Counted from the stretch's first letter, positions 12,021-24,675 are shown. The stretch: 64,000 bases of DNA from Siphonodentalium dalli (GCA_032622095.1 CP136063.1:182819956-182883955); one strand, 5' to 3'. Numbers and translations: made by a program. The notes: generated by a model not told the origin, from the sequence alone.

Positions 12021-12424
12021 CAGGGGCTCGGAGACTGATACATTCTTATCAGGGGGGGGGGGGGCTGAGACATGAATTTTTATAGATTTTGGAGCCAAGA
12101 ACTGCCCTAACTTTTACATTGAGGGCTATGAGAATAACATATAATCATTTATGAACTCAGTCATTTTATATTCGTTTTAAACCACATTTCAGACAGTTGT
12201 TGTTGTTGTTAAAAGTTTGAGCCACACAGAGTGACCAAAGGCAAGGAGAGCAAGTTTCCCCTGCTTACCGCACACCGGCCCTACCTCAAAATATGCATTT
12301 CTGAATATGTATATGTATATTTTGTGGTAGGGCATGGGTAGTAAGATTAACTACATAAATGAGTCTATATTATTCCACCCCCCCCCCCCCCGCTGATAAG
12401 AATTTATCAGTCTCCAAAGCCCTG
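12021..12424. mobile_element. 404-bp MITE with CAGGG termini and G-tract TIRs
   Basis: The ends CAGGGGCTCGGAGACTGATA and, inverted, CAGGGCTTTGGAGACTGATA continue into ATTCTTATCAG plus a run of G. The termini resemble hAT, but flanking 8-mers (AACCATAA and TTTTTATT) do not match, so the class is uncertain. A smaller hairpin built on GGCCCTACC lies inside near 12278-12335. Confidence 0.6.
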
Positions 12425-13057
12425 TTTTTATTATATTTTTTGTATATCATCATATTGATAAATAAGTTTGTCTACAATTGACCAATGAAAACACCATTCT
12501 CAGAAACGAATAACCAGAAATGCATATTTAGGTAGGGGATGTATATACTTGTATATATGTGTACATATGGTCTGCGTTATGCATGTCACTATATGTTATA
12601 TATTTTCCTTGTACCCAGGGGGGGGGTATTCACGGGGTGGGTGGGTGGTTCAGCCGGGGAAAAAGTCACTTTTGTCCAAGTGGTCACAGTTTTTTCCTCT
12701 TACAACATTTCTGCAATATAATTGCATCAAAGTATTCAGCATCGTTGTTATGGTATGTATGACACTTTAGGTCAGGGCTTAGGGGGTAGTTAGTGTGGAT
12801 ATAGGCATAATGCTTCTCAGAAATCCCGGTTACAAACCAACACTCACAATTTCGTCTTTTGCATCAGATCACATTGTCAAGTACCAACACCACTGGTTCA
12901 AGATGAAAATGGACAGCTATGACACCCATGATTAAAGTAAATAAAAAGTAATAAAGTTATTCAATTATATCATTAATGTTTACTCATTAGACCTGATCAG
13001 ACAGCATAAGAGGCAAAACATGGAAATCTCATCATGCTAGAAAGTATTGAATGCTAT
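12425..13057. other. No gene seen
   Basis: Includes a G-rich patch (12618-12660). Short frames 12539-12770 are three overlapping chance frames. Confidence 0.35.
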
Positions 13058-13061
13058 TTAA

Positions 13062-13578
13062 AGGTGGATTATCTCTTTGTAAACATGTATTATATAGTTA
13101 CCGGGGTATAAAATATTAGATTTGAATCGAAGACTCCTGTCCGGAAATGCTTCTATCGATTAATATTAGTTTTATTTCGAATATTTTCTGGTCAAAAAAT
13201 GTGTGTTTGTTCAGGTAACGAACAATAGTGGTTACTGTTAACAGAAACCATATTTTTTTTGGTACAATTTTGTCACAAATAAACGTTAATTATACTCATT
13301 ATCGCTTATATCTGTGGAACAAAACAATACAAACAATCAATCTGGGACATTTGACTTCCGGTGCGTAGCCATAGGAACAGCCAATGCTCTATATCGCAAC
13401 ATGGTATCATCCGATTGGTCTGTTCTAAAAACAGACACAAATGGTCCCGATTTGATATTCGAAATAAAATCAATATTAATTGATAGAAGCTTTTCCGGAC
13501 AGGGGTATTCAGTTCATATCTATTATTTTATACCCTTGCAACTATTTAAAATTTGTTATTTAAAGAGATAATCCATCT
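13062..13578. mobile_element. TTAA-flanked MITE, family AGGTGGATTATCTC, copy 1
   Basis: TTAA at 13058-13061 and 13579-13582 flanks inverted ends AGGTGGATTATCTCTTT and, inverted, AGATGGATTATCTCTTT. The interior is shared with 48897-49388 (blocks TCGAATATTTTCTGG, TTAACAGA, CAATACAAACAATCAATCTG). The TTAA target suggests the Kolobok or piggyBac superfamily; purine-rich ends favour Kolobok. Confidence 0.7.
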
Positions 13579-13934
13579 TTAAAGCCACATCCAGATTTTT
13601 TAGTTTAATTTATTGTTGTTGTTTTTTTGACACAATTTCATGCTGATCAATCTGTTAAACGCCATGTTGTCAGATGGTATAAGATTGATTCGTGTGGGTC
13701 CATTACTATTTATTTTATATTTTCGATACAGTTGTATTTGAAGTGATTACAGACAAGCATTGAAAATATGGTAAAATGTTCATATAACTTGTTTACAAGT
13801 CATGAGTCAATGGATAAACAAAAACAAACAGGATAACAATGGGTGCTGCAGGTTTATACGATTCTTATCTGTTCTCAGACTTTATAACTGAAACAAATAC
13901 CAAGCCTAAATGGTGTGAGACTACAGATTTTTAG

Positions 13935-14190
13935 GTAAAACGTGGGTGGGTACCCTGCATGAAATTGGAAAAATAAGGGGTGATTTCGCTGGATTTGGAG
14001 GTAAACAAGGGGGTGGGTACCCCGCATGAAATTGGAAAAAATATTTTTCCTTCTAATAGGGGGGGGGGTGGTGGGTACACAAGAGGCGGAAAAAAATTCA
14101 GCCTACTGTCATGGTACTTTTTTCCGACCCCCCCCCCCCCTTGTTGTACCATGTAAAAATGGCTGGAAATAAACAATCGATCAATCAATC
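13935..14190. repeat. GGGTACCC / poly-G / poly-C repeat
   Basis: GTGGGTGGGTACC..GCATG (to about 13975) is repeated at about 14011-14045. A G-run lies near 14060 and a C-run near 14130 after TTTTTTCCGA. Similar TTTTTTCCG + C-run motifs recur at 48.2 kb and 57.4 kb. Confidence 0.5.
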
Positions 14191-14227
14191 ATATCAGGTG
14201 TGGGTTATTCACCCTGTATGTGACCAC

Positions 14228-14378
14228 CGGCGTAGTTACGCCGATCAGTTACACCGATCGTCGGCGTATATACGCCGATCGTCAGCCTATGTACCCCGAC
14301 CATCGGCGTAGTTACGCTGATCGTCGGCGTATATACGCCGGGTAACTACCCCGATGATCGGGGTAATTACTACGCCAG
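14228..14378. repeat. Array of palindromic CGATCGTCGGCGTATATACG-like units
   Basis: About six imperfect units contain CGGCGTAGTTACGCCG or CGGCGTATATACGCCG, each self-complementary, linked by GATCGTC. It is much more GC- and CpG-rich than its surroundings. Confidence 0.6.
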
Positions 14379-15290
14379 CGGCCATTTTGAATTTTACTCT
14401 GTGTATGACTACATTCTTCGGCACACCTTACAGGCCACTTCCTTCATCCGATCGTCACCAAACTTCCTAAATTCGTTAAAAAACATGACCGCCAGCAACT
14501 ATCTTGGATTTCAAATTTTAATCCACACCCAATAGCCCAAATTTCTTATGGAATGTACAGGTATGCTTAGGATCACTTCTAGATGGGAGCTATCGAATTT
14601 GAATAATTTTTGGACGAAAAACATGGCCGCCGGCAGCCACCTTGGATTTTACTCTTTGCATGACTAAATCCCTTGGCACACATACAGACCACATCCTTGT
14701 CCTATAATCACCAAACTTCATATGGATCTTTTGGATGATCTCTAGATGGCAGCTATAAAACAGTTCTGAATTTCGTTGAAAACCATGGCCGCCAGCGGCC
14801 ATCTTAGATTTAACTAATGTGTGACTAAATCTTTTGGATCACCCTAAAGGAGATATCCCTTATCCAGTCATCACCGAACTTCATATGGAATTTTTGGATG
14901 ACCACCAGATGGTAGCAATCATTTTTTCCGAATTTCGTTGAAAAACAAGGCTGCCAGTGGCCATCTTGGATTTTACTCTTTGACTAACGCCTTCGAAACA
15001 CCCTATAGGCCACATCCCCCATCCGATCGTCACTAAACGTCATATGGATCTTCGGTGTGACCACTGGATGGGAGTCATCAATTTTTCAGCGGCCATCTTG
15101 GATTTTACTCTTTGTATAACTAAATTATATGCGCACCATACAGGCAAAATCTCTCATCAGATAGCCACCAAACTTCAAATGGATCTTCAGGGTGACCTCT
15201 ATATGGGAGCCATTTTTTCCAAATGTCATTGAAAAACTTTACCATCTTGGATTTCACATTTGAATCTACTATCGGAACACCCGGCAGCCG
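14379..15290 (-). repeat. Satellite-like tandem repeat (GGCCATCTTGGATTTT core)
   Basis: Core copies near 14380, 14635, 14790, 14955, 15088 and 15238 are spaced roughly 130-250 bp. Each is followed by a conserved order: TTTACTCT, GACTAAAT, CACA..TACAGGCCACATCC, CATCCGATCGTCACCAAACTTC. It is the inverse of the 9-kb block. A single core also sits near 57,597. Frames across it (14590-14802, 15120-15371) are repeat by-products. Confidence 0.65.
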
Positions 15291-15299
15291 ATATTTAAT

Positions 15300-16180
15300 A
15301 GAGAAATGTTTTGAAAATTTACAGACATGTTCAGGATCGCTTCTAATTATCCAATTTATTCCAAAGTTCATTTCCGATATTCAATAAAAAAGTTGTTCTG
15401 ACAACAGTAATATAGTGTCCATTGTCCGATCATAATATGTTGTTGCTGCAATTCCTGCAGTGACGTACGTTCTTATTAACGTTATGGTTTTACTTATTTT
15501 GTCATTCCACAATTATATACTTGCTGAATCCCAAACTTTATATATCTCTTCGTGTTGACATCTTTGTTTACTTAAACATTTCAACTTTCCAAATTCCCAA
15601 TCGCCCCATTGACTGTAACACGTGAAATTAACCCATATCCGAGTTGAGCTACTGTGTCATTGACACTTTCAATTGATTGGCTGTTGGCCTTTTAAATCGT
15701 AGGAAGTATAGAATAGTTTTCAGGTATATGTTGTACCCGCGGTATATAGGCGTGGTCATATCACCCGATGCTGCTGTCATTTCTTTTACTTTAAACATAT
15801 TTTATTGTAAATTCATTTACAACGGGATAGGGATAAAAGTTTTAACAACTTACAATTTCCCCGCTCCCAAATACAATATATGTATGCATTAAACAATATG
15901 ACAGAGAATATATACATGGTGAGGTTGCATAGATTTGGCCAACAAAAAAATAAGAAAGATTGTGTAAAGAGTGCATGTGTGATAGTCCGGTTTTGTGTTT
16001 GCCGGTGCTCTCCCCGGACATCAAAACTGAGAAAAAGTATATATCCTTTGCTTATTTATAGCGGGTATTTATATATAGTTGTTGCATTTGTTGTTCAGTA
16101 GCATTTATTCGTTCAATATTGTCATCTGCATCTGTATAAATACTCGGTGGTCGGATGTAATGTGAAGAGGTTTATTATAA
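15300..16180. other. No gene seen
   Basis: The stretch is AT-rich. Short frames at 15677-16101 have no domain and no supporting splice sites. Confidence 0.35.
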
Positions 16181-16185
16181 GATGT

Positions 16186-16420
16186 GTTCGTATGCCTGCA
16201 CAATGCGGAACATCTTTTCATTTCTTAATGAGGATTCACTTGGTATTCCCCAAAGCAAATGCTTGAAATCACTAATTTGAAAGTTGAGATCGTCCAGTTT
16301 ACGGTAGAGTTTTAGTCTTTGTACATCATATAGTGGGCAATTAAGGAAAAAGTGCTGTCAGAAAAAGTGATGTAATTTCCGCATGTAGCAGAAAGTAATC
16401 AAGAAATTTAGGTTATGGAG
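16186..16420 (-). pseudogene. LINE 3'-end relic (C-terminal Zn-finger region)
   Basis: The complement of 16186-16350 reads HFFLNCPLYDVQRLKLYRKL, then DDLNFQISDFKHLLWGIPSE and a tail ending in stop codons. HFFLNC..Y...R is the usual end of the cysteine/histidine finger at the LINE C-terminus. The frame breaks just upstream, so only the last ~70 codons remain. Confidence 0.6.
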
Positions 16421-16536
16421 AAATAACCTTAACGGTTAAATATGTGACAACCAATTATTGTAGTGTTTCCGTTGATTGACAGCTTATGATTAAATTATAT
16501 ATGTTTAAACTAAACTATGTTTAACTATTTTTACAG

Positions 16537-16650
16537 ATCAATAAATATACTGTATGCCACTTCGGCAAAGAGAACGACGGCGACAGCGATTGGACAAAAC
16601 AGACCATGATATACATTCCAGCGAAAGAAAAAGTAACAATGAACGGATAA
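16537..16650 (+). CDS. Possible terminal exon, unrecognised protein
   Basis: A good acceptor (TTTAACTATTTTTACAG) is followed by 37 codons (starting INKYTVCHFGKENDGDSD) and TAA. The segment is more GC-rich than its surroundings. A second frame is also open for 23 codons, and the opposite strand has a hydrophobic frame, so the assignment is weak. No upstream partner exon is identified. Confidence 0.28.
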   Translation: MNKYTVCHFGKENDGDSDWTKQTMIYIPAKEKVTMNG

Positions 16651-16929
16651 CGTTTTCTGATGACAAATAGTGATGAATTTTTTTAATGCATAAAGCCACC
16701 ATTTAAGGTGGAACATACACAAACATATATATCCACTATGTATTTCAATAAGCATTTTATCATCATATTATACATATACATTATGTAAGTAATATATTCA
16801 TTTAAAAAATCACGAATCTATCTGTCGGTCGACTCACACATATAGTGATATAATAACTAAAACAAATTACATATAGATGTAAATGCTGTCAATGCCAGAT
16901 CGCCAGTATGGTTGTAACTTATTATCTCT

Positions 16930-17549
16930 ATTCTCTGAAGCAAATTTCATAAATATACTCACCCTTTTCAGGAGCGATATATTAGCTATATATATATCAA
17001 ACCAAGAAACTGTAGTATAGTATTTTTGGAATGTACTGTTCGCGGATATCTCTAAATTCATCACATATCAGTAGGAGATGATACTCGTCCTCTACCCCGT
17101 TACCGCTATACAATGTTCACAGGTATTACAAGGTATACTGTTTCACCACCGCCCTTTTTCAATGGGGAGTCGGTGGTTGGCTGTTCTAAATTTCACCATA
17201 TAAGGGAAAGATGATCTGGCAAGTGAAGCGAATACCGGATAATACAACGGCCGGTTTTAATATTTCTGTAAAGAGCTGCTCTTGATTAATCAGATGAGTC
17301 TAAATCGATAAAAAGTTTAGCCCAATGCTGCTCTATAAGAAATGTCTTAATATTGCGAATGTCCTGTTTAGATAAAGCGGACTGTGACTCCCAGGTAGAG
17401 CATAGATCAAGTTCATTCAGGGTGTTTGTCACAAAGTTCAGCCATCTTGACTTGCGTGTTAACTTGTGATCGTTGGCGTGTAATTGCTTTACAATAGATG
17501 TTTTATTGACCTCCATCATAGGAGAATATATATACAGCTTTATAGGCAT
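16930..17549 (-). pseudogene. LINE C-terminal relic, different family
   Basis: The - strand pieces in order are 17549-17286, with SRWLNFVTNTLNELDLCSTW; then about 17140-17030, with CNTCEHC and, in a shifted frame, GVEDEYHLLLICDEFRDIR; then about 17050-16930, with FQKYYTTVS and KRVSIFMKFASENR. This is the usual order at the C-terminus of a non-LTR element: a helical segment, a C-x2-C..H-x4-C finger and a short tail. There are several frameshifts. Confidence 0.6.
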
Positions 17550-17791
17550 TTACATGCTTCATGATCATATATATTTAATAATGTACATATATGTATATAC
17601 AAGAAAAAAATAAGAGAGACAGATAGGGCGCCTAAAAATAAAACCACAGATAGAAAAAAAACAATAATAAGAGAAATAAATACAGATAAGAGAAAGAAAC
17701 AAAATCACACACACACAAAACCCCACAAATACACAAAAACAACAATAAGCAGAGATAAATAATACCCTGCACATAATACCAGATTGTATAA

Positions 17792-18189
17792 GGGTACGTT
17801 CATACACTGGCAAGTTTGCACTGCATTTTTTGCAGACATTTTCTCATAGAAAACCCAGTGGTGCCAGAATATGAACGACAAAATGCATATAACATGCATA
17901 TTTACCGAAGCTAACAGCGTGAGGAGTAAATTTTCGGTAGTTCCACATGTAACGGTGCTACTTATACACTTAGCCTTAAAATGCCTGTAAAATTGATTCT
18001 TGCGAGATAATTGCATGCTATTTACAGGCAAATATCGATAGTATCGCTACTGGTGGAAGTACATAGTTTTTGCTTCTCGTGTAGTTAGCTGTGGTACAGA
18101 TACATTTTATATGCATGTTTCCGTTCATATTCTATGAGAAAATACATGCAAAATGTGCCGTGCAAACTTGCCAGTGCATGAACGTACTC
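17792..18189. mobile_element. 398-bp PIF/Harbinger-like MITE
   Basis: TAA at 17789-17791 and 18190-18192 flanks ends GGGTACGTTCATACACTGGC and, inverted, GAGTACGTTCATGCACTGGC. The inverted homology continues through CAAGTTTGCA. A diverged internal copy without ends lies at 51590-51870. Confidence 0.7.
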
Positions 18190-18192
18190 TAA

Positions 18193-19236
18193 GGTGTGCG
18201 ATGCGTAAATTGTACGTAAATACATTTGGAGAATGAAATATAATTCAGACAGTGAGTCAGTGAAAATGAAACTCTATGCCATGATTGTGTTATGGATTGA
18301 TACTATATCACACTTAAGTGGTAAGAGTACATTTTAACTTAGAACAACGGTGGACTGATGGTATAACACATGCACGCATGTGGTTAGAGTGTGTATTGTC
18401 TTAGTGCTGAAGTGGGGACTATTATATTCGAAATTGCACTACGGTACTGATGACATTTCGCGTGAGTAGGTAGATTGGAGAAATAGTTACATGTGTGGTA
18501 TTGCATCCTTGTCCATACAGCGCTCATACTGTGGGTGAAAATTGTATGACATGTAATTATATATACCGTATATAGTGTAACGGTAACTATTAATCTCGAG
18601 AAACTCCTCCTTGGAGATACTAACCTGAATAGTACACAAAACCGGAGCATATTTAGGGCTGTTCAATTATACATAACCTCGACATCTTATTAAACATCTT
18701 GATGTGCAAACCTACGCTGCAAATGTAACATGTTGTATTATCACTACATATATAGAAGGCGAAGACTCGTCTGGGCCACAGGACGAACCACCCCCCATAA
18801 AGAGAAATATCCACCGTTATTGTCACACTCGCCATTATATCATTATATTGTTATAAGGGAACAGATGTTGTACATATGAATTATAAAGTTTGTGTGTAAT
18901 TATATTTTATGTTCATTTTGTGTAATACAATTATGTGAGGAGAGAGACCATTTGTAAGTTGTAAAACTTGTTTCTCAATCCCGTTGCGATATTATTATGC
19001 AATAAAATATGTTTACACTAACGGTTAACTGGTGCTATATCGCACGCAAGTGGTACAGAGATTGCTTATACATTTGGGCATAAAGTGTTTGCCGCTACCG
19101 ACTACGTGTGACTGAGCATTAGTTCCAGAAATAAATTGCATCGATACATTTTTAGAGACTGAATATACGGCTGTCGAGCAATAGTGGTCGACAAGTGAAG
19201 CCATTATATATAGATACCAATACTATAGTACATTGT
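18193..19236. other. No gene seen
   Basis: Only short chance frames; no repeat structure noticed. Confidence 0.35.
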
Positions 19237-19241
19237 GGCCG

Positions 19242-21003
19242 GATTCGTCATCTCAGGTTTACACCTCCGAGTTTAAACCTGGTTTAAACCTACATTGGCG
19301 GTCCAGCCAAACCGGGTCTAAGGGGGCGTTTTTGTCGTTCAGTCTCCAGCTAATTGACAACTCGAGTCGGTGATATGAGCAAGCAGTCAAACTACCCTCT
19401 TACCAATCGGACAAAAAGACAAGCCGATATAATGGTTATTGACATGTCATAAATGATCGCGAACACGTGCACGCTCAATGGATTTATTCATTGAGAAATG
19501 AGTATCGCTCCTGGACCATTAATCCGATCTCTTTGTGGGTTTAAATCATCTGACAAAGGGCATGTCTATCAGCACGAGTTTCGCGCGCTGTTTATCACTT
19601 TGTTTGTGATAGATTTTCTACACGATGCTTTACCCGCAAAGACAAACTTTGGTGTATTTGCATTTATATCTGTATATATTAAAGGGTATAGGAGCTGTAT
19701 ATCTGTATGTCCGTTTGTCTGTTCGCAACTGGTCTACACTTGAACTGATTTGAAAATAAGAGTAAGGAGTTGTATCTAACAAGAAACAATATTTAAAATA
19801 TATATTAATAACTTTTTGTTTTAAATTGAATTAAATATTTTTTTAAATTAAAATGTTCAAATGATCAAAAGTGCGTAAATTTGACGCAGGCTCCTTTCGC
19901 ACGAAGGGGCCACAGGCCACTCTGACGCTGATTACAGTCTCCATAATCGGATCAATACTGAACCAAGAGGTCAGGCAAGTAAAAGCAATTTGCTTATGAG
20001 TGCACACCAGAAGCGGCATCTGAACTGTTTGAAGTGGGCAACCATATTGCATGCGTTGATTTTTTTCAATATAATAAATTTTCCGTCGTGCAGAATATCA
20101 AAAAGTTCCCAGGTTTTGAACGGTGGAATATTATAGGAATTTATGGGCGGAGCCAGAGTAGAGCTTTGTGACATGATCTAAATCAAGATATGTTATCAAA
20201 TTTGACTCGTATAGCAATATAAGTTTAGGATTGCAAACTATGTGTATAGCATATCTGGGCATGGAGTAGCATGGTTTTGGTGCCAAATTAAAACGTTGAA
20301 CCATTCAAATGAATTCGTAGAAAACACCAGTATTTGTGATTGCCACAAGCCAACAAAAAAACAAAAACACACACACAATTGCAAGGTAGTTGTAAAAATC
20401 TTATTGAAGGAACCATATCTGAGCAAAGCTAGCGTGCGAATGAATCAACTGTGACATGATAACACCAGTCGGCAGCCGCCACTAAGACACGCCCCCACTC
20501 GAGATAATTTACTGCTCCACCCTTTGATTGATTGTTGACAATTCTAAACCGCGATGAAGAAAAGACGGATTCGTCATCTCAAGTTTAGCCTCGGTAAAGC
20601 TGGTTTAGCTGGACCGCCGAATTAGATGGTTTAGTTGCCGGTTTAAGCTTATAAAACGCAAACAAATTTTCGAAATTGACAAAAACTTATCCCCATATGC
20701 TTTATAGGTGTGAGTGCTTCTCGCTTATAAATTTCCAATCAAAATATGGTCGCTGTCGTAATTATTGATTTTCGCAATCAATAAAATGAGGCGGTCCGCA
20801 TTAGGAAAGTACGATTATTTATCTCGACGATACAGAGACATTACTGCTAAACCACTGGTCTGGCTAGACCAGGTTTAAACCAGAGATGACGAATGCGTCA
20901 CCTAGACCTGCGGTCGCGGGTTTAAACCACGGATTTTGCTGACTCACGGCGGTTTAAACCTAGAGGTTCACGTAGACCAGGTTTAAACCTGAGATGACGA
21001 ATC
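19242..21003. mobile_element. Inverted-repeat element(s) with GATTCGTCATCTCAGGTTTA ends
   Basis: The left end at 19242 and the right end at 21003 carry inverted GATTCGTCATCTCAGGTTTA. GGCC occurs at or next to both borders and may be a target duplication. A second pair of ends lies inside (20568 and about 20893), so two related copies may be nested. The sequence GGTTTAAACC is repeated many times in both ends. Confidence 0.5.
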
Positions 21004-21672
21004 GGGCCTGTATGTTCGAAACCTTTGATTACTTTGCTTGGGGACACGAGGACAGTTGCGGTGGCGTCGGTATCCGGAGCATTAGTACATTAGTACATGA
21101 GTGTTGAAAGTAGTGTCATTTCTAGAACCAGGAAACAATGCGAATGTCGTTATCGGCAAGAGAAGCCATGCACATGCGGCATATACATGGGAATTTCTAA
21201 GCGATTTATGATAAATTCCCAATACTGGTTGCGAGCGTTAATGATTTGCTGAATCATTTTCAACAGTTATAAAACACTCATTCTGAGTTATTTGAATGGC
21301 TGAAATGTCATCGCGATCCAGAAGAGAATCACATCCTCGCAAAACTGAATCATGAGACACAGACGTCGACATTTTGCCTTCAAACAGACAGTAAATGTAC
21401 AACACATAAATGTTCTACATAATACTATTCCAATAGTCATTAGTGGTAACTGAACAGTTCATGCATTTATTTCGTCAACCATACGCCATTTTGGTGCATT
21501 TATTCGATATTTTTTGTTGAATAATTAGAAAGCGAAAATTTAACGTCCATATTCAAACTCGCGCATGCGCCATCATCAGTGTCAGTTCAATAACTCAGGG
21601 AATTTGGAAAGGGATAAACATGTTGGGAACGATCTCAAATATCGGAGAATTATTAATAAGAAACATACTTAA

Positions 21673-22305
21673 AGGGGTACTGTATACAGAGATAGGCAAT
21701 TTTTTTTATTTACTCCCATTGACATAACTTTCAAGTTAGATTGTGTTCGTGTTATATGAGTTTCGTATAAACCTAATTTAGCGACGAAAATATTGATCTT
21801 GGAAATAAAAATATTACGATTTCAAACTACGCGCCATGTTTTTGACCTTCACCGGAGAAGACGCATGTTGCAGGATGAACCGGAAGTTCAATTGATGCGT
21901 GCAATCTCTTCCATCGAACAATCTCACCCCCTATAAAAATACTTGACGCTTTATGTATCTTGTTTCTTCTCTTGTTTTCCAAATTGGTTATAGCGGGACT
22001 TCCTTTTGCATGTAACATGTTTTGTTCGCAACTCAATAATGTTCGTCGTAAACGGCCGTCGACAAAAGACACCCAACATGTGAGATTTCAAGAACGGTAA
22101 CTCGTACTGGCATAATTCTCCATTTTATGACTCCAGCCATAAATTATTTTATATTAAATAATTCAATTTTACTTTTGTGGTAGCCTGTTAACCGGAACGT
22201 TTTCAGTAGACATCGTCGACTCAAATACGTTATTTTAAAATATAATATTGATATTAGATCGCAATTGTTACTGGGAATTTATTGAAATTGGCGTACAGTA
22301 CCCCT
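21673..22305. mobile_element. TTAA-flanked MITE, family AGGGGTACTGTA, copy 1
   Basis: TTAA at 21669-21672 and 22306-22309 flanks inverted AGGGGTACTGTA ends. Length is 633 bp. Relatives are at 37321-37903 and 49489-49693. The internal frame 21827-22072 is not shared as a coding sequence. Confidence 0.8.
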
Positions 22306-22309
22306 TTAA

Positions 22310-23485
22310 CCTGATAACGTTCCGAGTTCTAACTGAATGGTCTGGTATTAAATGTGTTCACGAGAATTAAACTCATTAAACTCTCCCCTGGCTAAAATGT
22401 CAAAATATCCCACGCCATGGATCCCTTTGTGTGAATACACGCCCTGTAATCGGATACAGATAATCGGGGGACAAGTAAAGTTCGGAGCAGGAAAAATAAT
22501 GGATATCACTCAAAATAATCCCATGTTTTAACACAAAACGCTGTTTTGACGACATGTGTTGATTTTACATCGACGTAGCAATGACTATTCTCTTATTGTG
22601 TACATGGTGTTTATTCTTAGAATATTTAATATACATGCGATTGTGCGATTGGCAGTATTTACGTAAAATATTCGCGAAGAATTGACCCAAAACCTGTGTT
22701 TTATCTATTGCACGACACAATTCCAGTGATAATAGTCCATTTAATGGGACATATATGAGGAAAAATCACACACCGACATTTGTTGAAATATTATTTGTTC
22801 CAGAAATCGCGATCTCTTCATGAATCGGTACAAACGAAATTGATCACTCGAAATTTTTGTTAACGATAGTATGGAGAATCTGTTACCAAGAGTTCGGAGA
22901 ATATTTTACCAATTCCACATTAACACCAAGAGTTCGGAGAATGTGATAGTATCGTGTAAATTTGTCGCTACGACGAACATGTCAGAGCAGGAAGGTTGGA
23001 TGAAGGAGCTGAGGCCTGAGGGTTAGGTTTCTTAACACCTTTAAAGTATAAACTTAAGTAACTATAGTAGCTTAATAATTATAATGCTGTTTTGTTTTGT
23101 TTTGTTAAAATAGGCGAGAATCCTATCAGTTTCTGTAAATTGCGCAACGTGGTCCGGCGCTTCTTTGATGAGCGTTCTGAATAAATATTATGCATGCCGC
23201 GACACAATACAAATACATGTACATGACTATACATATCATGTTCACGTGTATTTATTTGATATTTGTTTATTATGAATTGTATTGTTTTGTTAGCATACTG
23301 CCTTTGTTTGCGCTTGTGCACATAAATCGTATCGTATCACCAATTAACACAAAATGTATAGTATATAGGCATATAACATAAAGAGAAACACATATTAAAA
23401 TGGGATTTGACAGAAAGCATGAAGCTTATGTCAATCTTTGGAGGTGTCCACATTCCAGGTGCAACTACACAACCATTGAAACATG
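22310..23485. other. No gene seen; short direct repeat
   Basis: ACCAAGAGTTCGGAGAAT occurs at 22885 and 22925. There is no other structure. Confidence 0.4.
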
Positions 23486-23491
23486 CCCAAT
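23486..23491 (+). repeat. Target-site duplication CCCAAT (left)
   Basis: It is identical and in the same orientation as 30293-30298, immediately outside the two ends of the palindromic element. Confidence 0.85.
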
Positions 23492-24091
23492 AGTAGTACG
23501 TGGGTCTCGTTCGCTCCACATCTAAAAATAGATTTTTTGGCGGTAAAATTGTTTGTACTAAAATATTCACAAAAAATAATTCAAAACCTAATTTTTTTTT
23601 CTCCAAAATTTTCAAAAAAAAGTTTTAAAAAATCTAAAAAATTTATGAAACTTTGAGTTTTCGGTCTCTTACTGAAAATAATCTCGGCCGACTATTAAAA
23701 GTCGAATGTTTTTAAATTATTTGCGTGTAATATCTTTTGTTATTGGCCAACTATTTTTGTTCAAACAAATTTTAAATATTTTTCATGAAACTCTGTTAAT
23801 TTTATTAATCGATGTTTAGAAATAGCTTTATACCAATTATATGTGTATGGACTGGTCCGAGTCGCTGTAATTTTGGACATTGACACTATAGGTATGAATG
23901 TATACATTCCAGTGTTTATCATCAGACGCAGTCTCGTCTATTACATCATATAATTGTCTCCACAATACCTGAAATAATTTGACGCCATTACTCTTACATA
24001 AATAATAAAAAGCGTTTATTCTTTACTTCTCTATCCCGATGAAGTTATTGAGTATATGACACACGTGCATTATCGCGAATTATTGGAAGAA

Positions 24092-24364
24092 TTATTGAGA
24101 TGTTGTACTATTTTGAAAGCAGTCACACTCAGACGAAGAGCGTGATGCGAAATTACTACCCCGAATGAACTGACATATTCTATGGAACAAATTTTCAATT
24201 ATGTACACACACATAATCACACGCGTCAATAGGGTAACACTGTATAGGTCGAAAAAGAGTGACACCTTGGATAAATTGACCAAATGACTGCTATTATATC
24301 TGTTGACAGCTATGTGTGGTCCGACTCGTTCAATTAAGTTATCGATAGCTTGTCTGAACATCAT
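24092..24364 (-). CDS. Small conserved arm ORF (90 aa), left copy
   Basis: The product begins MMFRQAIDNLIERVGPHIA and has no recognised domain. The right-arm copy (29330-29602) differs at only three residues and has no frameshift or stop. That could mean constraint or simply recent duplication. A diverged, frameshifted DNA relative lies in the element centre (26462-26570). An overlapping antisense frame is also open in both arms, which weakens the coding case. Confidence 0.3.
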   Translation of the reverse strand: MMFRQAIDNLIERVGPHIAVNRYNSSHLVNLSKVSLFFDLYSVTLLTRVIMCVYIIENLFHRICQFIRGSNFASRSSSECDCFQNSTTSQ

Positions 24365-24675
24365 TACTTGTTTAACGGGTTATGATCACGTAAGGTTGAT
24401 AAGCTGTGTCATTGTTAGCATTAACGCGATAATTAGTTATCAAAAATATGCATACATAATACGTACATGTGATAAGACACTCAATAATAGATGGTCATTT
24501 AGTCAAAACAGTATGATGTCCTTTATCCCCACACATTGGAGACACACATTACTTGATGTTCACTTATACAGTTGTATGTCAATTATCAGTGGAGTGTCAG
24601 TGTACTTAATTGTGAATTAAATCACTCTGGGTTATTTGACTATAAACTATAAACATGTTACACCACAGCCGAGGG

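Noticed and set aside
16531-16755. Hydrophobic - strand frame ending AEVAYSIFIDL
   Set aside because: No acceptor for it; the + strand reading with a good acceptor and stop was preferred, though only weakly.
21827-22072. 81-aa - frame inside a TTAA MITE
   Set aside because: The other two copies of this MITE family do not preserve it.
24303-24620. A 105-aa + strand frame antisense to the small arm ORF, with a partner at 29137-29391
   Set aside because: It overlaps the opposite-strand frame, has no domain, and the right-arm partner is shorter; at least one of the two must be chance.
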